Assembly: GCF_030408815.1 (NCBI RefSeq)
Contig: NZ_CP047355.1
Coordinates: 2,046,001-2,110,000, forward strand
Reading direction: 5' to 3'
Length of the DNA: 64,000 nt
Source: Corynebacterium freiburgense
GTDB lineage: Bacteria > Actinomycetota > Actinomycetes > Mycobacteriales > Mycobacteriaceae
The notes under the pieces were generated by a model. The model saw nothing but the letters and a program-made list of their open reading frames with translations. It did no database searches and was not told the origin of the DNA. Positions within the stretch are counted from its first letter, which is position 1. The number at the start of each line of letters is the position of its first letter. Shown one piece after another: positions 38,182 to 46,648 of this stretch. The position numbers and the translations under genes were made by a program.

Positions 38182-38806
38182 CATTATATTTGCTGGATTG
38201 CTGCCGTTTTCCAGCACCGATTGGCCAGATAAGCTTACGGCCACGGTTTTTACCCAAGGATGCCCTCTCGATTGCCGGTATTGCCACAATCCGGCACTCA
38301 AACATATTGGCCAATCTGGAAATGTGACGTTGGAGGAGATCGAAACACTACTCGTCCAGCGAAAAGGACTACTCGATGGACTCGTGATTAGTGGAGGGGA
38401 ACCATTACTTCATCGTGGGCTATCGCAAACCATTGCACGTGTACATGCGCTGGGGTTTCCCGTGGGGCTACATACCAGCGGATATTCCCCCAAAAGGCTT
38501 GCAAAGCTACTAGCCCACAATGAATCGCGTCCGGATTGGATTGGACTGGATGTAAAAGGATTACCCGAAGACCTTCCGGAAATCACCGGTTGTACGGTAA
38601 GTATCGCGCGTCGAATGTGGGAATCATTGGAGATCGTGGCCAAATCCGGCATTGATATCCAAGTGCGCACAACTGTTTGGCCAAATTCACCGGTGTCGCA
38701 CGCATTGGAAACCATGCAAGCGAAGGTTACGGCACTTGGACTACCACCATTAGCCATTCAGGTTGCCCGCAATGTAGATAGGTGGGGATATTACATCGAA
38801 AGCTAG
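38147..38806 (+). CDS. nrdG: Anaerobic ribonucleotide reductase activating protein (radical SAM)
   Basis: Activase that generates the glycyl radical on NrdD. The ATG at 38147 overlaps nrdD by 35 bases and gives 219 residues. The radical SAM cluster motif is CPLDCRYCHNP (C39, C43, C46), followed by the SAM-binding LVISGGEPLLHRGL. Longer in-frame starts lie wholly within nrdD and add unrelated sequence. Overlap suggests strict co-expression with nrdD. Confidence 0.94.
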   Translation: MSANTLPNQQPDIIFAGLLPFSSTDWPDKLTATVFTQGCPLDCRYCHNPALKHIGQSGNVTLEEIETLLVQRKGLLDGLVISGGEPLLHRGLSQTIARVHALGFPVGLHTSGYSPKRLAKLLAHNESRPDWIGLDVKGLPEDLPEITGCTVSIARRMWESLEIVAKSGIDIQVRTTVWPNSPVSHALETMQAKVTALGLPPLAIQVARNVDRWGYYIES

Positions 38807-38910
38807 AACGCAAACAACGGGGGTGTTTGAACAGTATAATCCCGTTGCACACCCTCAACCCTTAGAGCTGCAAAAACTATGGAAATATCCACAAATAGCA
38901 ATACAAAAAA

Positions 38911-38957
38911 GGGGTGAAAAACATACTATTTATAGTCTCGAAACCATGTTTTACCCC
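38911..38957. other. Imperfect hairpin between nrdG and hmuO
   Basis: GGGGTGAAAAACAT (38911-38924) pairs with ATGTTTTACCCC (38946-38957) apart from bulged bases, around a 21-base loop. It lies about 100 bases after nrdG and before the stronger terminator. Role unknown. Confidence 0.35.
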
Positions 38958-38983
38958 ATCGCTGAGCTTTCCCAAAATAGACC

Positions 38984-39038
38984 AAACCCCGGCACTCATA
39001 CACACAATGGCTGGTATATGTGCTGAATACCGGGGTTT
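38984..39038. terminator. Terminator between convergent nrdG and hmuO
   Basis: Arms AAACCCCGG (38984-38992) and CCGGGGTTT (39030-39038), 37-base loop, about 45 bases past the hmuO stop on the minus strand. Probably serves both convergent genes. Confidence 0.6.
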
Positions 39039-39083
39039 ACGCTATGGACGCCTAAGGAAAGGCATTATGGGAGAATACGGCCG

Positions 39084-39746
39084 TTAACGAGTAGCGCCAA
39101 TATTATTGAACATTTCCAAGTTCATAAGGAATGCATCGCCTGCTTCATCGAGAAGCCGAGCGCGGTCTGCATCGGAGAGCTCGATGGCGTCGAGAGCCGC
39201 ACGGTAGTTGTCCTTATATGGCTTTACCTTTTCAATGCCCTCGAAGTTGTAGAAGGTCACGCCTTCCGGAGCAACATCATAGTGGCGCTGCATCATGCGA
39301 CCAATAACCTGACCACCGGAAAGATCACCGAGGTAGCGAACATAGTGATGAGCTACCAAACGAGCAGCATCGGAGGTTTCTGCAATCTCATTAAGACGAT
39401 CGACATATGCCTGGGTTGCAGGCAGCGCAGTGACAGTCTCACGCCACTCCTTACCACCATGAAGGTGATCAAGGTCTGCTTCCAGTGATGGAACACGATC
39501 AAGCACCGGGTCAACAACACCAGCGGCAATTGGGTTATCAGCTACTTTGCGAGCAGCATTTTCCAGCGCTGAGTAGACGAACCAGGATTGCTCCTGAAGA
39601 GCAATAAAGTCGGCGACGTCTGCATTGCCATTTAAAAGTTGCTCCATAAAGGTGGAATGCTCGGCGCGTTCATGTGCTTCTGCAGTGGAGGTCTTCAATT
39701 CAGCGGAAAGTTGTGCACCAGGGCGGGCTTCCATAGCGAGGGTCAT
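39084..39746 (-). CDS. hmuO: Heme oxygenase
   Basis: Cleaves heme to biliverdin, CO and iron, so hosts' heme can be used as iron source. From the ATG at 39746 (AAAGGA upstream) the product has 220 residues. The proximal heme ligand is His25 in STAEAHERAEHS and the distal helix is VAHHYVRYLGDLSGGQVIGRMMQRHY, nearly the sequence remembered for C. diphtheriae HmuO. A DtxR-like site lies about 100 bases upstream. The gene precedes glnE in other corynebacteria too. Confidence 0.95.
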   Translation of the reverse strand: MTLAMEARPGAQLSAELKTSTAEAHERAEHSTFMEQLLNGNADVADFIALQEQSWFVYSALENAARKVADNPIAAGVVDPVLDRVPSLEADLDHLHGGKEWRETVTALPATQAYVDRLNEIAETSDAARLVAHHYVRYLGDLSGGQVIGRMMQRHYDVAPEGVTFYNFEGIEKVKPYKDNYRAALDAIELSDADRARLLDEAGDAFLMNLEMFNNIGATR

Positions 39747-39843
39747 CTCGAAGCAAATCCTTTTCGATAAGGGGTAAAGCAAAATTGAGGGCAATTTCCG
39801 TAATGCACCAAGACCAGGAGCCTGCCCACTCCCTCTATTCAAC

Positions 39844-39862
39844 TAAGGGTAGCCACACCTCA
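39844..39862 (-). promoter_or_regulatory. Candidate DtxR box upstream of hmuO
   Basis: TAAGGGTAGCCACACCTCA agrees with the DtxR consensus TTAGGTTAGCCTAACCTAA at 14 of 19 positions, including the central TAGCC and ACCT. hmuO of C. diphtheriae is known to be iron-repressed by DtxR and heme-activated, so the site is in a sensible place. Confidence 0.5.
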
Positions 39863-40044
39863 ACATCAACCATTAGGTTGAAAAATCCTTATCTTAGGGA
39901 TTGCAATTCCTACCGCCAACCAGCACCTGAACCTGCCCGAAAGTTAGACCGGTTTTTGCTCTATGGTGCTTGGGGCTGGAAGAGCTTGAGAGCTGGGTTT
40001 TCGGACGGGGTTGGGAACAGGCCTAGGAAGGCCTAGACGGGTCC

Positions 40045-40150
40045 GGGAAAGCCTAGCCGGGCTTGGGAAAGCCTAGCTGGGCTTGGGAAAGCCTAGCCGG
40101 GCTTGGGAAAGCCTAGCCGGGCTTGGGAAAGCCTAGCTGGGCCTGCGAAA
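40045..40150. repeat. 20-bp tandem repeat array
   Basis: Five units of GGGAAAGCCTAGCCGGGCTT, one or two with CTGG for CCGG, starting at 40045, 40065, 40085, 40105 and 40125, then a partial degenerate unit. Upstream bases 40020-40044 contain older, diverged units. It is the outer end of the right flank of repeat copy B. No spacers, so not a CRISPR. Confidence 0.9.
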
Positions 40151-40367
40151 GGCAGATTTGTGTTGTGGGCTCCTGGTCTTGGGGTGTGAGCTGGGGAAAT
40201 GTGATGGTGGGTTGTGGGTGATGTGAAATCTGCCTGATTTTCGGGGCGGGTTGGCTGAAAATCCAGGGCTTCCCGGGTGTATTGGCTGGTTTCCCGAGCC
40301 TTCGAGCCGCTTTCCCGGGTGTTTAATAGGCGCACCCTATCAAACTAGTGATGTTTTCATGTCGAGT

Positions 40368-40555
40368 GTCGCAGATTCCATAAAATCGCCTGAAAAAATG
40401 GAATTTGTGACAACAGCCCATGTTGCGCACAACTGTTGACCTGGGGTTTGTCGCAGATTCCATCAGAACAGCGAAAAAAATGGAATCTGTGACAGGTTCC
40501 CTACCTATCGTGTCGCAGATTCCATAAAATCGGCCGAAAAAATGGAATCTGTGAC
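40368..40555 (-). repeat. Three-palindrome intergenic element (family 2), copy B
   Basis: Inverted copy of the 188-bp core. On the minus strand its palindromes are 40555-40512, 40493-40450 and 40411-40368, each 44 bp, spacers 18 and 38 bases. The conserved tail continues to 40322. The right flank (40321 down to about 40140) matches copy A, while the left flank (40556 to about 40690) matches copy C. It lies downstream of glnE in the direction of glnE. Confidence 0.9.
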
Positions 40556-40740
40556 AACACGCCCAACCGGGCTAAAAGGGCCAGTCAGACCCCTACCAGG
40601 CTCCAAGTGAATCCCAGGTCATCGGACGCACACAACAAAACTACAAGCACACAACAAAACCACAAGCACACAACCAAACCACCGGCCAAAAGCCAGGCCA
40701 CAAAACCAGGCCAAAACCAGGCCACAAATCAACGCCCAAC

Positions 40741-40768
40741 CACCCCAGCCCCCCAATAAGCTGGGGTG
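40741..40768 (-). terminator. Terminator after glnE
   Basis: Perfect 9-bp arms CACCCCAGC (40741-40749) and GCTGGGGTG (40760-40768) with a 10-base loop, 12 bases past the glnE stop. The bases between this and 40556 are the left flank of repeat copy B. Confidence 0.7.
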
Positions 40769-40779
40769 AAGTTCATAAC

Positions 40780-43700
40780 TTATGGTTCAAATGTGGCCTC
40801 ACCCCAGAACACTTCATCAACAACTTGCCTGGCCCGACGTGTAAGCCGCAAATAGTTTTCCAGGAATTCTTGGTATTCCGTTGGATCCCAGCCTGCCGCA
40901 CCAGCCACCTGTGCAAGCTGTGCACCGGGCTGCGGCAATTGATCGGTTCGTTTACCACGCACCAGTACTAAAGCGTTGCGTGCGCGCGTAGCCGCCAGCC
41001 ATGCTGTGCGCAGTGTTTCCGCTTGTTGTTGCGGTAATAGCCCATGTTTTTCAATAATGTCCAAGCAGTCCAATGTGGAAGTATTATGCAGCTCTGGCAC
41101 CGTATGCGCATGTAGCATAATTAAAAGTTGTACAGTCCACTCAATATCCGTTAGGGCTCCCCGACCAAGCTTCGTATGGGTGTTTCTATCAGCACCGCGT
41201 GGCAAGCGCTCATTATCCACCCGGGCTTTCATACGGCGGACTTCCCGCACAGTATCTGAAGAAACGCCGTGTTTTGGATATCGCAACGGATCGATGCGCT
41301 GTAAAAACTCCGTGCCTACTTCCATATCACCGGCAACAACTGCGGCTCGAAGCAATGCCTGTATTTCCCACGTTTCACCCCAACGTTCGTAATAACGTTC
41401 GTAGGATTCAAGGGTCCGTACCACCGGGCCGGAACGCCCCTCAGGACGAAGTCCAAGATCTACTTCTAGTGGCGGATCATCGCTTGGTTTTGCCAACCGC
41501 CTACGCATTCGATCACAGACTTTAATTGCCCAGGCAACCGCATCCGCATCCTCCACGCCATCTTCCGGCTGACATACAAACATCACATCGGCATCTGAAC
41601 CATAGCCCAGCTCAGCGCCACCTAGACGCCCCATTCCAATCACTGCGATTCGCGCAAGTTTTCGTTCCCCGTCTGCTTCCGCACCACGAATCTCAGCGGA
41701 AAGCGCAGCATCAAGTACGGCATCCCATACTAGGGAAAGACTCCGACACACTTCTTTGACATCCATCATGTCCAAAAGGTCCGCCGCGGCAACACGTGCT
41801 AATTCCGCGCGGCGCAATGACCGCGCCGCTCGAATTGCTTTTTCCGGATCGGTATATCGTCCAGCCGCAGCTTTTAGCGAATGCGAAACTGTATCGGGTG
41901 ATGCACTCAATAATTTCGGACCAGTTGCACCATCGCCCAAGAGTTTGACTGTATCTGGGGTGGTCACAATGAGTTCTGAAACATATGGTGAATTACCAAG
42001 AATGCGCATCAGCCGCTGCCCAACTACGCCTTCATCGCGGAGCATTCGTAAAAACCATTGTCGGTCTTCGGCCGCTTCTGAAAGTTTGCGGTAGTTTAAT
42101 AGTCCAGCATCAGGATCTGCCGTCTGCGAAAGCCATTCCATTAATGTGGGCAATAGCATTGCCTGGATTTTTGCTTTGCGGGTCCGCCCCGACGCCAATG
42201 CGATCAAATGTTCGTACGCACGGTCTGGGAAGGTATATCGCAATGCCGCAAGCTGTAATTTTGCCGACGCCGCAGATAGCCTCAAGGTTTCCACCGGCAA
42301 ACTGGCCACCGAATTAAGGAGCGGTCGGTAGAACAATTTAGCGTGCATTGAAGAAATCTGCAGTGCTACTTTTCGGAAGCGTTCTGCCAGCTCTTCAGCA
42401 GCAGTTCCTTGAGTTCCTTGTGCAGTTATGCCTGCTGCGCGTGCTAGCCAGCGCATAGCTTTTACATCATCTTCCGCCGGCATGGTGTGAGTTCGCCGTA
42501 ATCGCTGAAGCTGCAATCGGTGTTCGAGTAATCGCAAAAACTCATAGGCAGTAATTAAGGCGTGTGCATCCTCCCGGCCAACATACCCACCGCGCATCAA
42601 TGCCGTAAGTGCATCCACAGTGCCTAATTCACGTAAACTTTCGTCCACACGACCATGAACTAATTGCAATAATTGGACCGCAAATTCCACATCGCGCAGA
42701 CTTCCCTTGCCGAGCTTTAACTCACGTTCGCGCAATTCCACCGGCACATTATTTACTACTCGACGCCGCATTGCCTGGACATCATCAACAAAGCTTTCGC
42801 GTTGGCTTGCCGTCCATACAAATGGTGCTAAAGCTGCTACATATTGCTTGCCGAGCTCTACCGCACCGGTCATTGGGCGGGCTTTAAGGAGCGCTTGGAA
42901 TTCCCATGTATGTGCCCATCGTTTGTAGTACGCAACATGGCTTTCCAATGTACGTACGAGTGCACCTTGTTTGCCTTCTGGCCGCAATGCCGCATCCACT
43001 TCAAAAAAGCACCGACAACCAATTCGAATAAACTCCCCGGCAAGCCGCGTAGTTCGAGCATCCGCTGGTTCCGCAACAAACACCACATCTACATCCGAAA
43101 TATAGTTTAATTCCCTGGCACCACACTTCCCCATGGCAAGCACCGCAAGACGCGAAGCAATTGGTTTCTCTCCGTAGACACCTGCGACAGCCACTGCCAA
43201 TGCCGCAGTAAGCGCGGCGTCGGCAAGCGATGTTAAAGCATCTGCAACTACGGTAAATGGAATGTGTGGTTGACCCGGTCGGCGCGGTGATTCCGGATAG
43301 GTGCCTGCCAAATCATGCGCCGCAATCCTCATAAGTAAAGTTCGATATGTGCGCTTCAGTTCTTGTTCGGCCTCAAGCCCCTGTAACCCGGCGCGATATG
43401 TGCCCGGCGTGGAACAATCGGCGCGCGCAGTATCTGCATCCGCATCCGCAATAGCCAAATTCTCATCGTCTGTATGTACTAATTCAGCAGGAGTTGCGGC
43501 AATACAACCAAGCATTTCCTGCATCATTTCAGTAGCCGTAGGCATTTCCCTTTGCAGCTCTGACCATAAGTTCGGATTGGCCACAATATGATCGCCTAGG
43601 GCAGTCGATGCCCCTAACATGGCAATAAGCCGCACCCGCAGTGCAATATCTTCTCGCAGTGCGGTATCAAGCTTGGATCGTTCATCCCCCAAAGCCTGCA

Positions 43701-43884
43701 TTAATCGAACAAGCGTATTTAATGCTAAATCCGGATTCGCCGCGCCCGTAAGGCTCCATAACAAATCAACTGATTCCGGGTTTAGCCACCCTAACCACTC
43801 TAAATCCTCCTTCGCGTGTGGGCCTTCTAGACTTAACCCACCCGGAGTAGGAACCAAACGTCGCGTCGAACGCGGTGCGGCCAT
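40780..43884 (-). CDS. glnE: Glutamine synthetase adenylyltransferase / deadenylylase
   Basis: Bifunctional enzyme that adenylylates and deadenylylates glutamine synthetase according to nitrogen status. The ATG at 43884, after AGGAG, gives 1034 residues; a longer frame would overlap glnA2. The two nucleotidyltransferase domains are visible: LAVLAMGKCGARELNYISDV in the N-terminal half (deadenylylase) and IAVIGMGRLGGAELGYGSDA in the C-terminal half (adenylyltransferase), separated by helical regions with PII-binding function in relatives. It follows glnA2 by 14 bases; its target is Tyr406 of GlnA. Confidence 0.96.
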   Translation of the reverse strand: MAAPRSTRRLVPTPGGLSLEGPHAKEDLEWLGWLNPESVDLLWSLTGAANPDLALNTLVRLMQALGDERSKLDTALREDIALRVRLIAMLGASTALGDHIVANPNLWSELQREMPTATEMMQEMLGCIAATPAELVHTDDENLAIADADADTARADCSTPGTYRAGLQGLEAEQELKRTYRTLLMRIAAHDLAGTYPESPRRPGQPHIPFTVVADALTSLADAALTAALAVAVAGVYGEKPIASRLAVLAMGKCGARELNYISDVDVVFVAEPADARTTRLAGEFIRIGCRCFFEVDAALRPEGKQGALVRTLESHVAYYKRWAHTWEFQALLKARPMTGAVELGKQYVAALAPFVWTASQRESFVDDVQAMRRRVVNNVPVELRERELKLGKGSLRDVEFAVQLLQLVHGRVDESLRELGTVDALTALMRGGYVGREDAHALITAYEFLRLLEHRLQLQRLRRTHTMPAEDDVKAMRWLARAAGITAQGTQGTAAEELAERFRKVALQISSMHAKLFYRPLLNSVASLPVETLRLSAASAKLQLAALRYTFPDRAYEHLIALASGRTRKAKIQAMLLPTLMEWLSQTADPDAGLLNYRKLSEAAEDRQWFLRMLRDEGVVGQRLMRILGNSPYVSELIVTTPDTVKLLGDGATGPKLLSASPDTVSHSLKAAAGRYTDPEKAIRAARSLRRAELARVAAADLLDMMDVKEVCRSLSLVWDAVLDAALSAEIRGAEADGERKLARIAVIGMGRLGGAELGYGSDADVMFVCQPEDGVEDADAVAWAIKVCDRMRRRLAKPSDDPPLEVDLGLRPEGRSGPVVRTLESYERYYERWGETWEIQALLRAAVVAGDMEVGTEFLQRIDPLRYPKHGVSSDTVREVRRMKARVDNERLPRGADRNTHTKLGRGALTDIEWTVQLLIMLHAHTVPELHNTSTLDCLDIIEKHGLLPQQQAETLRTAWLAATRARNALVLVRGKRTDQLPQPGAQLAQVAGAAGWDPTEYQEFLENYLRLTRRARQVVDEVFWGEATFEP

Positions 43885-43898
43885 GCAGACTCCTCGAT

Positions 43899-45236
43899 CT
43901 AGTAATCCAAGTTCGTGCGCAGCTCCCAAGACGTAATCTGTGCCTGGTAATCCTGCCATTCGCGCCATTTATTTCGCAGGAAGTATTCAAATACGTGTTC
44001 GCCAAGGGTTTCGGCAACGAGTTCTGATTGCTCCATAAGCCGCAACGCTTGATCCAAACTGCCCGGTAGGTCTTGATACCCAAGTGCGCGGCGCTCTCTA
44101 CGCGTAAGTTTGGAAATATCATCCTCGGCGGGATCCGGAAGTTCATACCCCTCCCGAATACCTTGCAGACCAGCGGCAATAATTACCGAATACGCCAAAT
44201 ACGGATTGCAAGCCGAGTCCGGACTGCGCACTTCGACCCTGCGTGAAGAAACCTTGCCCAACCGATATGTAGGCACCCGCACTAACGCCGAACTATTTGA
44301 AACACCCCAAGTTGCGGCAGTTGGAGCCTCATTACCAAACATCAAACGCTTATATGAATTGACCCATTGGTTTGTCACCGCTGTAAATTCCGGCGCGTGA
44401 CGCAAAATACCGGCAATAAACTGCCGCGCCGTCACCGAAAGGGAAAACTCATCATCTGGATCATGGAACGCATTATTATCGCCCTCAAATAACGAAAAGT
44501 GCGTGTGCATGGCGCTACCCGCATGTTCCGTAAATGGCTTTGGCATAAATGTTGACCGAACACCATTTCGCAGCGCGATCTTTTTAATCAGGTAGCGGAA
44601 TGTCATTACATTATCCGCCATAGTTAACGCATCGGCATACCGCAAATCAATTTCCTGCTGGCCGGGGGCCGTTTCATGGTGCGAAAATTCAACCGAAATC
44701 CCCATTGATTCCAGCGCATTAATTGCATCAAAGCGGAAAAGCGGCGCTTTATCCGTTACGGCCTGATCAAAGTACCCACCATTATCCGTTGGAACAGGCG
44801 GTCGACCATCAGTATTGAGCGACTCCACCAAGAAAAACTCAATTTCCGGGTGAGCAAAGCACGTAAATCCCTCATCCGCAGCAGCTTTTAATTGCCGGCG
44901 TAGCACCTGGCGCGGGTCCGCAAATGAAGGCTGCCCGTCCGGCATTGTAATATCGCAGAACATCCGTGCGATATCAATTTTTCCCCCATGTTCAAATGGC
45001 ATTAATTGGAATGTTGAAGGATCCGGCCGCGCAATAGTATCGGCTTCTGAAACGCGCGAAAACCCTTCGATTGCAGAACCATCAAATCCAATACCCTCTT
45101 CAAAAGCACTTTCGAGCTCTGCGGGGACAACCGACACGGATTTTAAAAACCCCAAAATATCCGTAAACCACAGGCGCACAAAATGAATATCACGTTCCTC
45201 AATAGTGCGAAGCACAAATTCCTGTTGGCTATTCAT
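43899..45236 (-). CDS. glnA2: Glutamine synthetase-like protein GlnA2
   Basis: Second type I glutamine synthetase paralogue, 445 residues, always beside glnE in corynebacteria and mycobacteria. Family motifs are FDGSAIEGF, HPEIEFFLVE, GSAMHTHFSLFEG and NSSALVRVP. The region of the adenylylation loop reads DISKLTRRERRALGYQDLP, without the Tyr site, so GlnE should not modify it. Relatives may use polyamines or show little GS activity; the substrate here is not known. Confidence 0.93.
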   Translation of the reverse strand: MNSQQEFVLRTIEERDIHFVRLWFTDILGFLKSVSVVPAELESAFEEGIGFDGSAIEGFSRVSEADTIARPDPSTFQLMPFEHGGKIDIARMFCDITMPDGQPSFADPRQVLRRQLKAAADEGFTCFAHPEIEFFLVESLNTDGRPPVPTDNGGYFDQAVTDKAPLFRFDAINALESMGISVEFSHHETAPGQQEIDLRYADALTMADNVMTFRYLIKKIALRNGVRSTFMPKPFTEHAGSAMHTHFSLFEGDNNAFHDPDDEFSLSVTARQFIAGILRHAPEFTAVTNQWVNSYKRLMFGNEAPTAATWGVSNSSALVRVPTYRLGKVSSRRVEVRSPDSACNPYLAYSVIIAAGLQGIREGYELPDPAEDDISKLTRRERRALGYQDLPGSLDQALRLMEQSELVAETLGEHVFEYFLRNKWREWQDYQAQITSWELRTNLDY

Positions 45237-45298
45237 GCTTTTTAATCTACCCGCTAAGCAGTCACCACCTCAGCCTTTCCCGATTATGATCGGTCACT

Positions 45299-46084
45299 AT
45301 GGATCTTGCAGGCATCCAAGGCCGGATTTCGACGTCCCTCCGATCAGGGCACGCACCTACCTTGCGGGAATTAGCAGCTCAATATGGCTATAGCCCTTGG
45401 TATTTGTCCCGGCGATTTAAAGCCCTAACCGGCTATAGCTTGCGCCAATATATTGAAGCTCTCAAAATACATCGCGGAATTGAACAACTAACCGATTATG
45501 GAATGAGCGTCAGCGAAAGTGCACTCAATTGCGGGTATGCGAGCCTAGGAACGTATTCAAATACTTTTATTCAGCACACCGGTATTAGCCCTAGCCAGCA
45601 CACCGCCAAAAGCCGTAAGGCACTCAACATACTCACTAAAATTCGGCATCGGAAAGGCACGTTCTACCACTATGAACAGCCATTAACCACAGCACACACA
45701 ATTACGGTCAATGCCACCTATCCACACGGGTATGACCCTTGTATTACCTGTATTGGGCTCTTTCCCAGTGCGATTCCTAAAGGTCCACCGATTGTCGGCG
45801 CAGCGTTGTTTAATCACACCACAACTAAGCTTTTAAATATTCCCAACGGTGAGTTCTATTTGCTGGCATGTGATCTTCCTCTATTACGTACATACACGCA
45901 GCTTATAAAAACGAACTATCGGCAAATGCATCCAGAAAAGCTTCGCTTCCCGCAGGATTCTGGCAGGGATTTTACGCTAGCCATGCGCCCCCCAATCCCG
46001 GAAGACCCACCAATTACTTTTAATCTCCCCGTGCTTATTAGTCAGCGAATCCAGGCGCGAATACAAGAGCGCAAATCGCAATAA
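45299..46084 (+). CDS. AraC-family transcriptional regulator
   Basis: A 261-residue regulator with an N-terminal AraC double HTH (about 10-105): LRELAAQYGYSPWYLSRRFKALTGYSLRQYIEALK and VSESALNCGYASLGTYSNTFIQHTGISPSQ. The C-terminal half is a GyrI-like or otherwise unassigned ligand domain. The ATG has no Shine-Dalgarno site, so a leaderless transcript is possible. It is divergent from glnA2 and precedes a PhnB-like gene it may control. Confidence 0.8.
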   Translation: MDLAGIQGRISTSLRSGHAPTLRELAAQYGYSPWYLSRRFKALTGYSLRQYIEALKIHRGIEQLTDYGMSVSESALNCGYASLGTYSNTFIQHTGISPSQHTAKSRKALNILTKIRHRKGTFYHYEQPLTTAHTITVNATYPHGYDPCITCIGLFPSAIPKGPPIVGAALFNHTTTKLLNIPNGEFYLLACDLPLLRTYTQLIKTNYRQMHPEKLRFPQDSGRDFTLAMRPPIPEDPPITFNLPVLISQRIQARIQERKSQ

Positions 46085-46148
46085 ATCTATGGCACCTTAT
46101 GGGTCTACTCTCAATGGCAGCACCTTCAAGTATTGAAAGTAGATTCCA

Positions 46149-46589
46149 ATGTCAACATTCCATGTTTATCTTAACCTTCCCGGAACAACCGATAGCGCTT
46201 TCGAATTCTATTCGGAGCTTTTTGGCGCTCAATACCGGGACCGCTACACATACCGCGATATGGCTGCGCACGGCGTCGATACGCAGCCTAAGCATGCTGA
46301 CCTCATTGCGCACGCCGCGCTTGAGCTACCAAATATGCTGTTGATGAGTTCGGACTCTGAGGAACCAGTGCAACAAACGAAAGGCAATTCGGTTATATTT
46401 TTGCACTACGCACCGGATTCCATACAAGATGCCGACAGAGTATTCGAAGCACTTGCGAGCGGTGGAGAGGTTATTATGCCGATCGACCATCAACCTTGGG
46501 GCTATAACGGCCGGTGCATCGACCGCTTTGGCGTTGCGTGGGAAGTGCTGTTCGATACGGAACTCGAACCTGATGCGGACGCAAACTAG
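46149..46589 (+). CDS. PhnB/VOC-fold protein
   Basis: A 146-residue member of the vicinal oxygen chelate superfamily, PhnB/3-dmu-9-3-mt type: VYLNLPGTTDSAFEFYSELFGAQYRDRYTYRDM at the N-terminus and PWGYNGRCIDRFGVAWEVLFD at the C-terminus. Function not known; members bind metal but few are characterised. It starts 64 bases after the AraC regulator stop and may be cotranscribed. Confidence 0.85.
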   Translation: MSTFHVYLNLPGTTDSAFEFYSELFGAQYRDRYTYRDMAAHGVDTQPKHADLIAHAALELPNMLLMSSDSEEPVQQTKGNSVIFLHYAPDSIQDADRVFEALASGGEVIMPIDHQPWGYNGRCIDRFGVAWEVLFDTELEPDADAN

Positions 46590-46648
46590 TGTACGGCTTC
46601 GGGGGCACCACCCCATCAGGGGTTGAAAATTGCTGGTACAACTGGGGT

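Noticed and set aside
40020-40150. CRISPR array
   Set aside because: The units are contiguous 20-mers without spacers and no cas genes are near.
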